25,366 bases of DNA from CAZUSO01 sp964622775 (GCA_964622775.1 CAZUSO010000043.1:1-25366); one strand, 5' to 3'. Positions 16,798 through 24,163 are shown, counted from the stretch's first letter. Notes: generated from the letters alone by a model not told the origin. Numbers and translations are program-made.

Positions 16798-16814
16798 CCG
16801 GATAATTTATCCGG
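16798..16814. repeat. Perfect 17-bp dyad CCGGATAA-T-TTATCCGG
   Basis: Two perfectly complementary 8-bp arms around a single base, 267 bp upstream of rny. It has the shape of a dimeric repressor site, but no promoter element adjoins it closely. Confidence 0.5.
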
Positions 16815-16974
16815 GGCATTCTGTTATTCAGAGGCTTTCTACTCGGTTGAAAAGGTCGCAGGTAAGGAGAGGTTTGGCCGGATAGCAATAACAGGATGAA
16901 ATTATTTGACCGTATGTAGCGCGATATCCCGCCAAATATTTTCCGGTTGTTAAAAATTGATAAAGGAATTATAT

Positions 16975-16982
16975 TAACTTCG
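16975..16982 (+). promoter_or_regulatory. Possible rny -7 element
   Basis: TAACTTCG differs from TAnnTTTG at one position, with TTG at 16957-16959 (spacer 15) or 16947-16949 (spacer 25). The leader would be about 90 nt. Confidence 0.35.
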
Positions 16983-17080
16983 CAGGTCAAACCTTTGGAT
17001 AGCCGTTTTCGGGATAAAAAAATGGCTGCAGGAGGTTTTGTATTTTTTCATTAACTCATTTAAAATGACATATCAGATAT

Positions 17081-18661
17081 ATGGACTCAACTGCAATGAT
17101 TATCACCGCCCTGTCGGCGGTCGCGGCTCTTGTGATAGGTATTTTTATCAGTAAAGCTATTTTTTCAAAAAACACCAAAAATCAAATTGAAGAGGCGCAA
17201 CAACAGGCCAATAAGATTATCGAGGACGCCAAAATACAAGCCGAAACACTTAAAGAAAAAAAACTGCTGGAGGTAAAAGAAAAATTCCTGCAATTAAAAA
17301 CAGACCACGAAAAGGAAACCTTACAACGTAATCAGAAATTAGCGGAATCGGAAAACCGGATTAAACAAAAAGAGCAGGGGCTCAACGATAAAAATCAGGG
17401 ACTTCAAAAGCAAATCAATGAATACAACCAACTGAAAGGTAATTTAGACAAGCAATTAGAGATTGTTTCCATCAAGCGTTCCGAGCTGGAAAAACACCAG
17501 GAAGAGCATATCAAACGGTTAGAAAAAGTATCGAATCTTTCGGCCGACGAAGCCAAAACCGAATTGATGGAGGCTATGAAGGAAGAGGCGCGTACCGGTG
17601 CAATGGCGCATATTCAGGAAATTGTGGAAGAGGCTAAGACCAATGCAACCAAAGAGGCCAAAAAGATTGTGATTCAAAGTATTCAGCGGGTAGCTGCCGA
17701 GCAAACCATTGAGAATGCCATTACAGTATTCAACCTGGAAAGTGACGAAATTAAAGGGCAGATCATCGGTCGTGAAGGCCGGAATATCCGCGCTTTAGAG
17801 GCCGCTACCGGTGTGGATCTGATCATTGACGATACGCCTGAAGCCATAGTCCTGAGCTGCTTCGACCCGCTTCGCCGCGAGATTGCACGGCTGTCTCTAC
17901 AGCGCCTGGTGCAGGATGGACGGATTCACCCGGCACGAATTGAAGAAGTGGTGGAAAAAACCAAAAGGCAACTGGAAGACCAGATTATGGAGATCGGAGA
18001 ACGAACCATTATCGAACTGGGTATTCACGGCCTGCATAAAGACCTGGTTAGAATGGTTGGTAAAATGCGCTTCCGCTCCTCCTACGGTCAGAACCTGCTG
18101 ATGCACTCCAAAGAAACGGCTAACCTGTGCGGCATCATGGCCGCTGAACTGGGCATGGGGCAAAAGATCGTGAAGCTGGCCAAACGGGCCGGTCTCTTAC
18201 ACGATATCGGAAAAGTTCCGGATGAGGAGACCGAACTGAGCCACGCCCTGCTCGGTGCGAAATTAGCGGAAAAATGCGGCGAGCATCCTGCGGTGATCAA
18301 CGCCATCGGCGCGCACCATGATGAAATGGAAATGGCTTATATTATCTCGCCCATCATCCAGGCCTGCGATGCTATCAGCGGCGCCCGGCCGGGTGCCCGC
18401 CGGGAAATTATGCAAAGCTACCTGCAAAGGATCAAAGATTTGGAAAACCTGGCAGTAGCCTATAACGGCGTGGAAAAAGCCTATGCTATCCAGGCAGGCC
18501 GCGAGTTGCGCGTAATTGTAGAAGCGGAAAAGGTGAGCGATGCGGACAGCGACCGGCTGAGCTTTGAGATCGCCGATAAAATTCAAAAGGAGATGCAATA
18601 TCCCGGCCAGATAAAAGTAACCGTCATTCGCGAAAAGCGCGCTGTGAATATCGCCCGATGA
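17081..18661 (+). CDS. rny: Ribonuclease Y
   Basis: A 526-residue membrane-anchored endoribonuclease that initiates mRNA decay. The order is canonical: a transmembrane helix at about residues 5-27; a long charged coiled coil (~30-200, rich in E/K/Q); a KH RNA-binding domain with GQIIGREGRNIRALE (226-240); and a metal-dependent HD domain with H342 (MHSKETANL), the HD pair H374-D375 in LLHDIGK, HH at 412-413 and D430. Length matches the family (~520). The gene stands alone between an upstream leader and a downstream hairpin. Confidence 0.97.
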   Translation: MDSTAMIITALSAVAALVIGIFISKAIFSKNTKNQIEEAQQQANKIIEDAKIQAETLKEKKLLEVKEKFLQLKTDHEKETLQRNQKLAESENRIKQKEQGLNDKNQGLQKQINEYNQLKGNLDKQLEIVSIKRSELEKHQEEHIKRLEKVSNLSADEAKTELMEAMKEEARTGAMAHIQEIVEEAKTNATKEAKKIVIQSIQRVAAEQTIENAITVFNLESDEIKGQIIGREGRNIRALEAATGVDLIIDDTPEAIVLSCFDPLRREIARLSLQRLVQDGRIHPARIEEVVEKTKRQLEDQIMEIGERTIIELGIHGLHKDLVRMVGKMRFRSSYGQNLLMHSKETANLCGIMAAELGMGQKIVKLAKRAGLLHDIGKVPDEETELSHALLGAKLAEKCGEHPAVINAIGAHHDEMEMAYIISPIIQACDAISGARPGARREIMQSYLQRIKDLENLAVAYNGVEKAYAIQAGRELRVIVEAEKVSDADSDRLSFEIADKIQKEMQYPGQIKVTVIREKRAVNIAR

Positions 18662-18676
18662 TTGGACTGAGATAGT

Positions 18677-18722
18677 AACAGCCACAAATGCACAGATTCC
18701 TATCTGTGCATTTGTGGCTGTT
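18677..18722. repeat. Perfect 21-bp inverted repeat (46-nt hairpin)
   Basis: The arm AACAGCCACAAATGCACAGA plus T (18677-18697) is perfectly complementary to 18702-18722 with a TCCT loop. It lies 16 bp after the rny stop. There is no T-run on either side, so it is not a standard intrinsic terminator, though it could stop or stabilise the rny 3' end. The GTGCATTTGTGG type of sequence resembles dispersed intergenic repeats common in Bacteroidota, from memory and not checked. Confidence 0.9.
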
Positions 18723-18777
18723 CAATTGTTGCACTGTCTGCCGGTTTCCCGATTTCTAAAAAAAAATTCCCAAAATA

Positions 18778-18819
18778 AATCAGACAAATTTGTCTGATTA
18801 AAAAAACTGTCTACCTTTG
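18778..18819 (+). promoter_or_regulatory. Rrf2 promoter with palindromic operator
   Basis: A perfect 22-bp palindrome at 18778-18799 (half-site AATCAGACAAA) contains at its centre the -33 element TTTG (18789-18792). A 19-bp spacer leads to TACCTTTG (18812-18819), an exact -7 box. A protein bound to the palindrome would block the -33 contact, so this looks like an autorepression site for the Rrf2 gene that starts 14 bp after the -7 box. Confidence 0.85.
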
Positions 18820-18832
18820 CACCATAAGAATT

Positions 18833-19267
18833 ATGCTTTCAAAAACCTGTGAATATGCAATTCGGGCTATGATATATTTAGCGCAACATTCCAGCAGGAC
18901 AGCTATGGTGAATATTAAGGAAATTGCTGCGAAAATTGATTCCCCGGAGTTATTTATAGGGAAAATATTGCAGGGGCTAAGCAAAAAGGGATTTGTGAAA
19001 TCTGTAAAAGGAAGAAATGGAGGTTTTTATATTGATGGGGATAATAATAAAATTTCTTTAGCAGACATCATCATTACGATAGACGGCGATAAGATGTTCA
19101 CCGGTTGTGGTGTCGGACTTGATTACTGTTCCGAAAAAAATCCCTGCCCCGTTCACCATCTGTATAAAGCAACCCGCACTGCATTGTACGAGATTTATAA
19201 AAATGCAACTATAGAACAGTTTAAAAATCTGAATACGCCTTATCAGCTTTCATCAAGAAAAGAATAG
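18833..19267 (+). CDS. Rrf2-family regulator with Fe-S-type cysteines (NsrR/IscR-like)
   Basis: A 144-residue winged-helix transcription regulator. The N-terminus MLSKTCEYAIRAMIYLA, the recognition helix region (IKEIAAKIDSPELFIGKILQGL, residues 28-49) and the wing KGRNGGFYI (59-67) are typical of Rrf2. Three cysteines, C92, C99 and C105 (C-x6-C-x5-C), occupy the place of the Fe-S ligands of NsrR and IscR, whose spacings are slightly shorter. Known relatives sense NO, O2 or Fe-S status by cluster loss. It lies just upstream of the oxidase/RIC cluster in the same direction, and its own promoter carries a palindrome. I infer an NO- or redox-responsive regulator of the cluster. Confidence 0.9.
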   Translation: MLSKTCEYAIRAMIYLAQHSSRTAMVNIKEIAAKIDSPELFIGKILQGLSKKGFVKSVKGRNGGFYIDGDNNKISLADIIITIDGDKMFTGCGVGLDYCSEKNPCPVHHLYKATRTALYEIYKNATIEQFKNLNTPYQLSSRKE

Positions 19268-19283
19268 TTTTTTTACTTTAAAA

Positions 19284-19309
19284 TAAGATAAAAAGGTATT
19301 ATTATCTTA
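19284..19309 (+). promoter_or_regulatory. NsrR-like inverted repeat upstream of the oxidase
   Basis: TAAGATAA (19284-19291) and TTATCTTA (19302-19309) flank a 10-bp centre, 12 bp before the oxidase start. The outer pattern AAGAT-N14-ATCTT is one base longer than the enterobacterial NsrR pattern AAGAT-N13-ATCTT. It is plausibly a second operator for the Rrf2 protein, or for another regulator. It differs from the palindrome in front of the Rrf2 gene. Confidence 0.5.
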
Positions 19310-19321
19310 AAAAATCATGTT

Positions 19322-21388
19322 ATGCCCGTCCTTAACAACATGCACAGCAGTCAGCTCTTAACCTTGTTACTGCTTCTGTCAGCATTACTGCTGTTTACGA
19401 TGGTAATCTGGCTTAAATCAAAAGTGGATCAAATCAAAAGGATAAATAAAGAAAGCCGGAAAAGTTACGGTTCCGATCATTTCCGGGAAACCCTTGAAAC
19501 GATGAACCAGCCACAAATTCAGTCGCTCCTGCAACTTTTAAAGAACAATAAACACGGTAAGGCCCTGACCCTGTTTGCCCTGTGCTTTCTGACAGGCAGT
19601 CCATTATTTGCACAAACGCCTGATAGTGCTAATGGTTCCCTGTTTGCGGAAGGTGGTATCCTTATCACTATTGTATTATTATCTGTTCCGATAATTGCTG
19701 CATTGATCCTGATGATCCTGAAAGTAGTGCGCATTTCCAGGAATTATGAAAACAGCAAAAGATTAAAAGAGGCGGAAGCATTTGCCGCTTACCTCAAATC
19801 ACTCCCCGAAGAAGCAGTGGCTGAGGCATTAGAAAAAAGAAAAGCATCATTAGATTACCGGTTAACCAATACGGAACTCAGCGGACAGAAAACTCCTGAA
19901 GACCCCAAAGGTCTGCTACAGGTCAGGCAGGATACCGGTTTGCCTTTCGTAGCTATAAAACGAAAAGCCATTCCGCGTGCAGCCGTGGCGCCGGAATTGA
20001 GCAAATTGGTAATCTGGTATCTTATCGCCGCTACATTCTGGTTGCTGTTCGGCACAACAGTGGGAGAATATGTGGGTATAAAATTTGTAGCCCCCGATGC
20101 CGACCATGTCAGTTGGTTGAGCTTCGGGCGGCTGCGTCCCGTACATACCAATGCCGTATTCTGGGGCTGGGCCTCATTAGGCATGCTCGGCTTAGGTCAT
20201 TACGTTATTCCCCGTGTAGGTAATAATACCTTATACAGCTACCGGTTAGCCTGGATTTCCTTATGGCTGATCAACCTTTCCGTAATTATAGGCAGCATCC
20301 TGCTGATGGCCGGTATCAATAACAGCGGTGGCGAATACCGGGAATATATCTGGCCGGTGATGCTGCTTTTCGGAATCGGTTTAATCCTTACCCTCTACAA
20401 TTTCATGAAAACTATTGCAAGAAGGAAGACCAAAGAGATTTATATCTCCAACTGGTATATGGTATCCGCTATCATTTTCACCTTAGTCATTGCCTTTGTA
20501 GCCTACTGGCCGAGCTGGCAGAACGGTCTGGGTGAAACTATTGCCCAGGGCTACTATATGCATCAGGGCGTGGGGATGTGGTTTATGCTGTTTACCCTGG
20601 GGCTGGTTTATTACTACCTTCCACAGCAACTGAATAAGCCTATTTACTCTTATAGTCTCGGTATTCTGGCGTTTTGGACCCAGATACTTTTTTATACCCT
20701 GATCGGATCGCACCACTTTGTATTCAGTTCCATTCCCTGGTGGCTGCAGACGGTCGCTATCTTTGGCAGTATGGGAATGGTGATTCCGGTTGTAGCCGGA
20801 ACCACGAACTTTTTAATGACCTTCAAAAACGGCTGGTATAAGCTTACGGACAGTTATACTTTACCCTTTTTCCTGGTGGGCATTATCTTTTATTTTACCG
20901 GATCCCTTCAGGGAACTGCCGAGGCATTCCGGTCCACCAATCTGATGTGGCACTTTACCGATTTCACCGTTGCGCACTCACACCTTACTATGTATGGCAT
21001 TATCAGCTTTTTTATCTGGGCCTGCGCTTATACCATTATTCCACGGCTGACTAATAAGGAAGCGCCGCAGCTCACTATCGGTACGCATTTCTGGCTGGCG
21101 CTGATCGGGTTGTTGTTTTACACGGTTCCGCTGATGTACGGAAGCACGCTGAAGGGGCTGATGTGGATGCAGGGTAAGCCTTTTATTGAGGGTGTGGTAT
21201 TTATGGCGCCTTACTGGTTATGGCGTGCTATCGGAGGCAGCCTGATGTGGATTTCCCATATCTTCTTCGCCTATAATTTATACCGTATGATTTCCGGTAG
21301 TTATATGATAGATGTGAAAGAACAGGCGATTGAAATACTGAATCAGGAATCCGGCAATACATTATCCACCTTAAACCCCAATAAATAA
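19322..21388 (+). CDS. ccoN: CcoN-like haem-copper oxidase subunit I with N-terminal extension
   Basis: A 688-residue polytopic protein. From ~225 on it aligns by motif with cbb3 subunit I: H275 (RLRPVHTNAVFWGW, low-spin haem b), H414 (YYMHQGVG, CuB), Y458 six residues before H464-H465 (YTLIGSHH, cross-linked Tyr plus CuB ligands), and H552/H554 (DFTVAHSHLTMYG, haem b3 and b). NorB's Glu four residues after its first metal-site His is absent here (Gly418), favouring O2 reduction. The usual EGP Glu before the last haem motif reads LQG (Q530). Residues 1-220 are an extension with helices at ~9-30, ~81-97 (signal-like, ending LFAQ) and ~112-134, then a charged segment. Met61 is an alternative start. 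Whether it reduces O2 or NO is unsettled. Confidence 0.85.
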   Translation: MPVLNNMHSSQLLTLLLLLSALLLFTMVIWLKSKVDQIKRINKESRKSYGSDHFRETLETMNQPQIQSLLQLLKNNKHGKALTLFALCFLTGSPLFAQTPDSANGSLFAEGGILITIVLLSVPIIAALILMILKVVRISRNYENSKRLKEAEAFAAYLKSLPEEAVAEALEKRKASLDYRLTNTELSGQKTPEDPKGLLQVRQDTGLPFVAIKRKAIPRAAVAPELSKLVIWYLIAATFWLLFGTTVGEYVGIKFVAPDADHVSWLSFGRLRPVHTNAVFWGWASLGMLGLGHYVIPRVGNNTLYSYRLAWISLWLINLSVIIGSILLMAGINNSGGEYREYIWPVMLLFGIGLILTLYNFMKTIARRKTKEIYISNWYMVSAIIFTLVIAFVAYWPSWQNGLGETIAQGYYMHQGVGMWFMLFTLGLVYYYLPQQLNKPIYSYSLGILAFWTQILFYTLIGSHHFVFSSIPWWLQTVAIFGSMGMVIPVVAGTTNFLMTFKNGWYKLTDSYTLPFFLVGIIFYFTGSLQGTAEAFRSTNLMWHFTDFTVAHSHLTMYGIISFFIWACAYTIIPRLTNKEAPQLTIGTHFWLALIGLLFYTVPLMYGSTLKGLMWMQGKPFIEGVVFMAPYWLWRAIGGSLMWISHIFFAYNLYRMISGSYMIDVKEQAIEILNQESGNTLSTLNPNK

Positions 21389-21404
21389 AACAACACGACA
21401 AAAG

Positions 21405-22421
21405 ATGGAATGGTTCGATAATCATAAGAAGCTATTTGGGACGGCATTTTTAATGTTTTTAGGCCTGACGATATTGGTGGCTGTCATACCCGCATTGAAA
21501 AACGACATGATCAACCAGCCCCTGCCGGGAGCGGTTCCCCTTAGTGCCGATGCCCTTGCCGGAAAACGAATCTTTATCGCCAATGGCTGTGTGGCCTGTC
21601 ATACGCAGCAGGTACGCAATGTGGATATGGATAAGGTATGGGGAAAACGCCCCAGTGTTGCAGCCGACTATGCCGGTATCCGCCGGATGGATATATGGCG
21701 CAATACCGCTACGCTTATGGGTACGGAACGCACCGGTCCCGATCTTACGGATGTCGGTAACCGCCAGGGCAACCTGGCCTGGAATCTGACGCACTTATAC
21801 AATCCCCGTATCTTAGTGAAAGAATCGGTGATGCCGGCATATCCCTGGATGTTCCGGATCAAAGATTCCGCATCTAAGCAGGATGTGGTGGTCAATGTTC
21901 CTGCCGAATTTATGAACGGAAGGCAGGGCGTTGTGGTAGCAGGCAAAGAAGCGCTGCAATTGGTGGCTTATCTGCAATCGCTCAAGCAGGTGCAACTGCC
22001 GTCCGGCATGCCCGACCCGGAATTTTTATACAAAATGAAAGCTAAAGCTGCCTCCGGTGGTGCGGAAGTTGCGGGGCCTGATGGTGTGGAATTGTACAGT
22101 ACGCATTGCCAGAGCTGCCACCAGCCAAACGGCGAAGGCTTACCCGGAGCATTTCCTTCTTTAAAAGGGAGTGAGATTGTATTGTCCGATGATATAGAAA
22201 CTTATATCAGCATCATTATGAACGGATATTCCGGTCGTATCAGCGAAGGATATGGCCCTATGCCGGCCGTTGGTACCAATGCTAACCTGAGTCCGGAAGA
22301 AGTAACCGCTATTATGAATCATGAACGGACATCCTGGGGAAATGAAGCTAAGGAAGTCAGTGTAGAAGAGGTAAAGAAAATTATGGAATATGTGAAATTA
22401 CAAACTCCGGTTAATCCATAG
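21405..22421 (+). CDS. ccoO: CcoO-like membrane cytochrome c with extra haem-c domain
   Basis: A 338-residue cytochrome anchored by one helix (~11-31). The first domain is CcoO-like: haem motif CVACH (62-66), then QQVRNVD, the block MGTERTGPDLTDVGNR (105-120) and a Met ligand candidate in ESVMPAYPWM (M143). A second class I cytochrome c domain follows: CQSCH (235-239), PNGEGLPGAFPSLKG and Met286 in GPMPAVG. Standard CcoO is mono-haem and about 200 residues; here the added domain may stand in for part of the missing CcoP. It starts 16 bp after the oxidase subunit I gene, so they form an operon. It should pass electrons from periplasmic donors to subunit I. Confidence 0.9.
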   Translation: MEWFDNHKKLFGTAFLMFLGLTILVAVIPALKNDMINQPLPGAVPLSADALAGKRIFIANGCVACHTQQVRNVDMDKVWGKRPSVAADYAGIRRMDIWRNTATLMGTERTGPDLTDVGNRQGNLAWNLTHLYNPRILVKESVMPAYPWMFRIKDSASKQDVVVNVPAEFMNGRQGVVVAGKEALQLVAYLQSLKQVQLPSGMPDPEFLYKMKAKAASGGAEVAGPDGVELYSTHCQSCHQPNGEGLPGAFPSLKGSEIVLSDDIETYISIIMNGYSGRISEGYGPMPAVGTNANLSPEEVTAIMNHERTSWGNEAKEVSVEEVKKIMEYVKLQTPVNP

Positions 22422-22457
22422 AAATATTCAATTATCATAAAAATTTAAGTCAGCATA

Positions 22458-22718
22458 ATGAAAAAGATGGTGTTCCTTATTGCCGTAATGTTGTCAACTG
22501 CTACAGCTTTTGCCTGCCCGGCCTGCGAAAAAAACCAGCCGGAATTACTGAAAGGCGTAACGCACGGAACGGGTCCGCAAAGTCAGTGGGATTACGTCAT
22601 TCTCTGGGTGACTGCCGCTATTGTACTGGCCACGCTGTTTTATTCTATAAAATGGCTGATCCGCCCCGGAGAGCAATCTAAAAATCATATCAAGCGAACC
22701 ATACTAAATCAGGCGTAA
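22458..22718 (+). CDS. Small CPAC membrane protein of the oxidase operon
   Basis: 86 residues, function unknown. A signal peptide (1-19, ...ATAFA) is followed at once by CPACEKNQPELLKG with C20-x2-C23. The AFAC stretch is a poor lipobox, so cleavage by signal peptidase I is more likely. A transmembrane helix follows at about 45-66 and a basic tail (KWLIRPGEQSKNHIKR). It is not a haem-c motif (no CXXCH). The exposed Cys pair could bind Cu or take part in thiol chemistry; both are guesses. It lies 36 bp after the cytochrome gene and 1 bp before the next gene, so it belongs to the operon. The size recalls small accessory subunits such as CcoQ, without clear homology. Confidence 0.8.
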   Translation: MKKMVFLIAVMLSTATAFACPACEKNQPELLKGVTHGTGPQSQWDYVILWVTAAIVLATLFYSIKWLIRPGEQSKNHIKRTILNQA

Positions 22719-22719
22719 C

Positions 22720-23130
22720 ATGAAAGAATCAAGCAGCGTAATTATATTCATTGATGAGGAAACGACCCCTGTCGCCCACCTGGAAGCACCGGCTCATTTT
22801 GAGATGGACACCCGGAAATTAGTGGACGGCAGACATACGCTTCGTGTGGTGAGCCGCGACGTCACAGGAAAGGAGGGTGTCCGGCTGATCCCGTTCGAGG
22901 TGCGCAACGGTCCCTCTATAAATATTGAAGGACTTAAAGAAAATGCTATTGTTGACGGCGTTGTTCCCATAATGGTAAATGCTTACAGCAAAGGAGACAC
23001 GGAAAAGTTTTACATCACCGGCAGCGAAACGCCCAAGAGCATTCCAACCTGGATATGGATTCTCCTTATCCTGTTTATAGGTTGGGGACTGTTTTATTTA
23101 CTGAGCTATTTTAACATCACATCGAATTAA
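22720..23130 (+). CDS. Tail-anchored Ig-like membrane protein of the oxidase operon
   Basis: 136 residues, not assigned to a named family. There is no signal peptide. Residues ~1-100 are beta-rich (VIIFIDEETTPVAHLEAP, DGRHTLRVVSRDVTGKEGVRLIPFEVRNGP), like one or two Ig-like or chaperone-like strands. A single transmembrane helix lies at ~108-131 (IPTWIWILLILFIGWGLFYLL). The topology is therefore the reverse of FixH/CcoH, which has an N-terminal helix and a periplasmic Ig-like domain. It may be an assembly or stability factor for the oxidase. The start lies one base after the stop of the previous gene, indicating tight coupling. Confidence 0.75.
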   Translation: MKESSSVIIFIDEETTPVAHLEAPAHFEMDTRKLVDGRHTLRVVSRDVTGKEGVRLIPFEVRNGPSINIEGLKENAIVDGVVPIMVNAYSKGDTEKFYITGSETPKSIPTWIWILLILFIGWGLFYLLSYFNITSN

Positions 23131-23164
23131 TCATTTTTTTTCTACAACAAAAAAACATAAAGAC

Positions 23165-24115
23165 ATGATCAGCGCTCCTGTTTTAAACGTAAGTTTAATA
23201 GAACCAAAATTAAAGCACCCGACTATCTTCCAGCACTTTGATGCTTTGGAAGGAGGCGAAAGCTTCGTCATTGATAACGACCACGATCCTAAACCGCTTT
23301 ACTATCAGTTGCTGGGTGAGCGCGGTAATATTTTCACCTGGGAATATTTGGAAGAAGGCCCTCAACGCTGGAAAGTGCGCATTGCCAAACGGGCGTTGAA
23401 TGAGCAAGAGGAAACCGTTGGCGAAATTGCTGCCAAGGATATCAGAAAAGCGGAAGTGTTTAAGAAAATGGGCATAGATTTTTGCTGCGGCGGTAATAAA
23501 ACCCTGAAAGAAGCCAGTGTTGAAGCCGGTATTTCGGAAGATCGTATTAATCAGGCTTTGAAAGAGATTGAAAATGCTCCGTTATCGCCATCTGTAGATT
23601 ACAATAAATGGGAACTGGATTTTCTCAGTGATTATATTATCAATACGCACCACCGGTATGTAAAGGAAAATGCAGAAGTGATCAACGGTTTAGCTCAGAA
23701 GGTAGCTAATCATCACGGCGACAATCATCCTGAACTGAATAAACTGGCTCAAAGCACGCATCATTTTCTTCAGGATTTGATCAACCACATGGCTAAGGAA
23801 GAAGGCATATTGTTCCCGGCCATTAAAGAAGCCCTTGCCAGAAAAAAGCAAGCGGACTATCAGGGAAACTATCAGCCCGGATTTGTGAAACAGCCGATCA
23901 TGATGATGCGGAAAGAGCATGAAATTTCCGGTGAAGACCTGAGCTTTTTCCGTAAGCTGACCGACAATTATACGCTGCCTGCGGACGCCTGCAATTCTTA
24001 CAATTATTTATTTCAAAAAATGCAGGAATTTGAAGCCGATTTACAGCAGCATATTCATCTGGAAAACAATATTCTGTTCCCGAAAGCCTTAGAACTGGAC
24101 GCTTCGCTTAATTAA
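23165..24115 (+). CDS. ric: DUF2249-RIC (ScdA/YtfE-like) di-iron Fe-S repair protein
   Basis: A 316-residue cytoplasmic protein of three parts. Residues ~12-75 are a DUF2249 domain (FDALEGGESFVIDNDHDPKP, YQLLGERGNIFTWEYLEEGP). Residues ~82-138 are the RIC/ScdA N-terminal domain with FCCGG (Cys107-Cys108). Residues ~150-310 are a hemerythrin-like four-helix bundle whose di-iron ligand candidates are H162/H163, H208, E212, H252, H296 and E300. RIC proteins repair Fe-S clusters damaged by NO or oxidants and are NO-induced in known cases. The usual RIC protein lacks the DUF2249 head. It follows the oxidase operon by 34 bp. Confidence 0.92.
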   Translation: MISAPVLNVSLIEPKLKHPTIFQHFDALEGGESFVIDNDHDPKPLYYQLLGERGNIFTWEYLEEGPQRWKVRIAKRALNEQEETVGEIAAKDIRKAEVFKKMGIDFCCGGNKTLKEASVEAGISEDRINQALKEIENAPLSPSVDYNKWELDFLSDYIINTHHRYVKENAEVINGLAQKVANHHGDNHPELNKLAQSTHHFLQDLINHMAKEEGILFPAIKEALARKKQADYQGNYQPGFVKQPIMMMRKEHEISGEDLSFFRKLTDNYTLPADACNSYNYLFQKMQEFEADLQQHIHLENNILFPKALELDASLN

Positions 24116-24148
24116 GCAGGCCATCCATTAAAAAGAAATTCAGGAACT

Positions 24149-24163
24149 TTGTGTATCACACAA
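24149..24163 (+). promoter_or_regulatory. Perfect inverted repeat TTGTGT-ATC-ACACAA
   Basis: A 15-bp dyad with 6-bp arms in the 63-bp gap between ric and the DUF488 gene, 15 bp before the start codon. It could be an operator (the shape recalls Crp/FNR-family sites) or a weak hairpin. It differs from both dyads near the Rrf2 gene. Confidence 0.4.

Larger units (their letters stand above)
16612..17080. other. Intergenic region upstream of rny
   Basis: A 469-bp gap between the divergent lipoprotein and rny genes. A 70-codon ORF at 16687-16899 has no recognisable motif or start signal and is not called. The gap holds a perfect short dyad (16798-16814) and a near-consensus -7 box for rny. Confidence 0.6.

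Noticed and set aside
16687..16899. A 70-codon ORF in the gap upstream of rny
   Set aside because: No signal peptide, motif or promoter element; it overlaps the 17-bp dyad and looks like random sequence.
16989..17038. Nested inverted repeats in the rny leader (AAACCT/AGGTTT around AGCC/GGCT)
   Set aside because: Arms of only 6 and 4 bp with large unpaired gaps; no match to a known riboswitch or attenuator.
19322..21388. Calling the oxidase subunit NorB
   Set aside because: The FeB-ligand Glu after the first metal-site His of NorB is absent (Gly418) and a Tyr is present at the cbb3 cross-link spacing; NO reductase function is kept only as a hypothesis from context.
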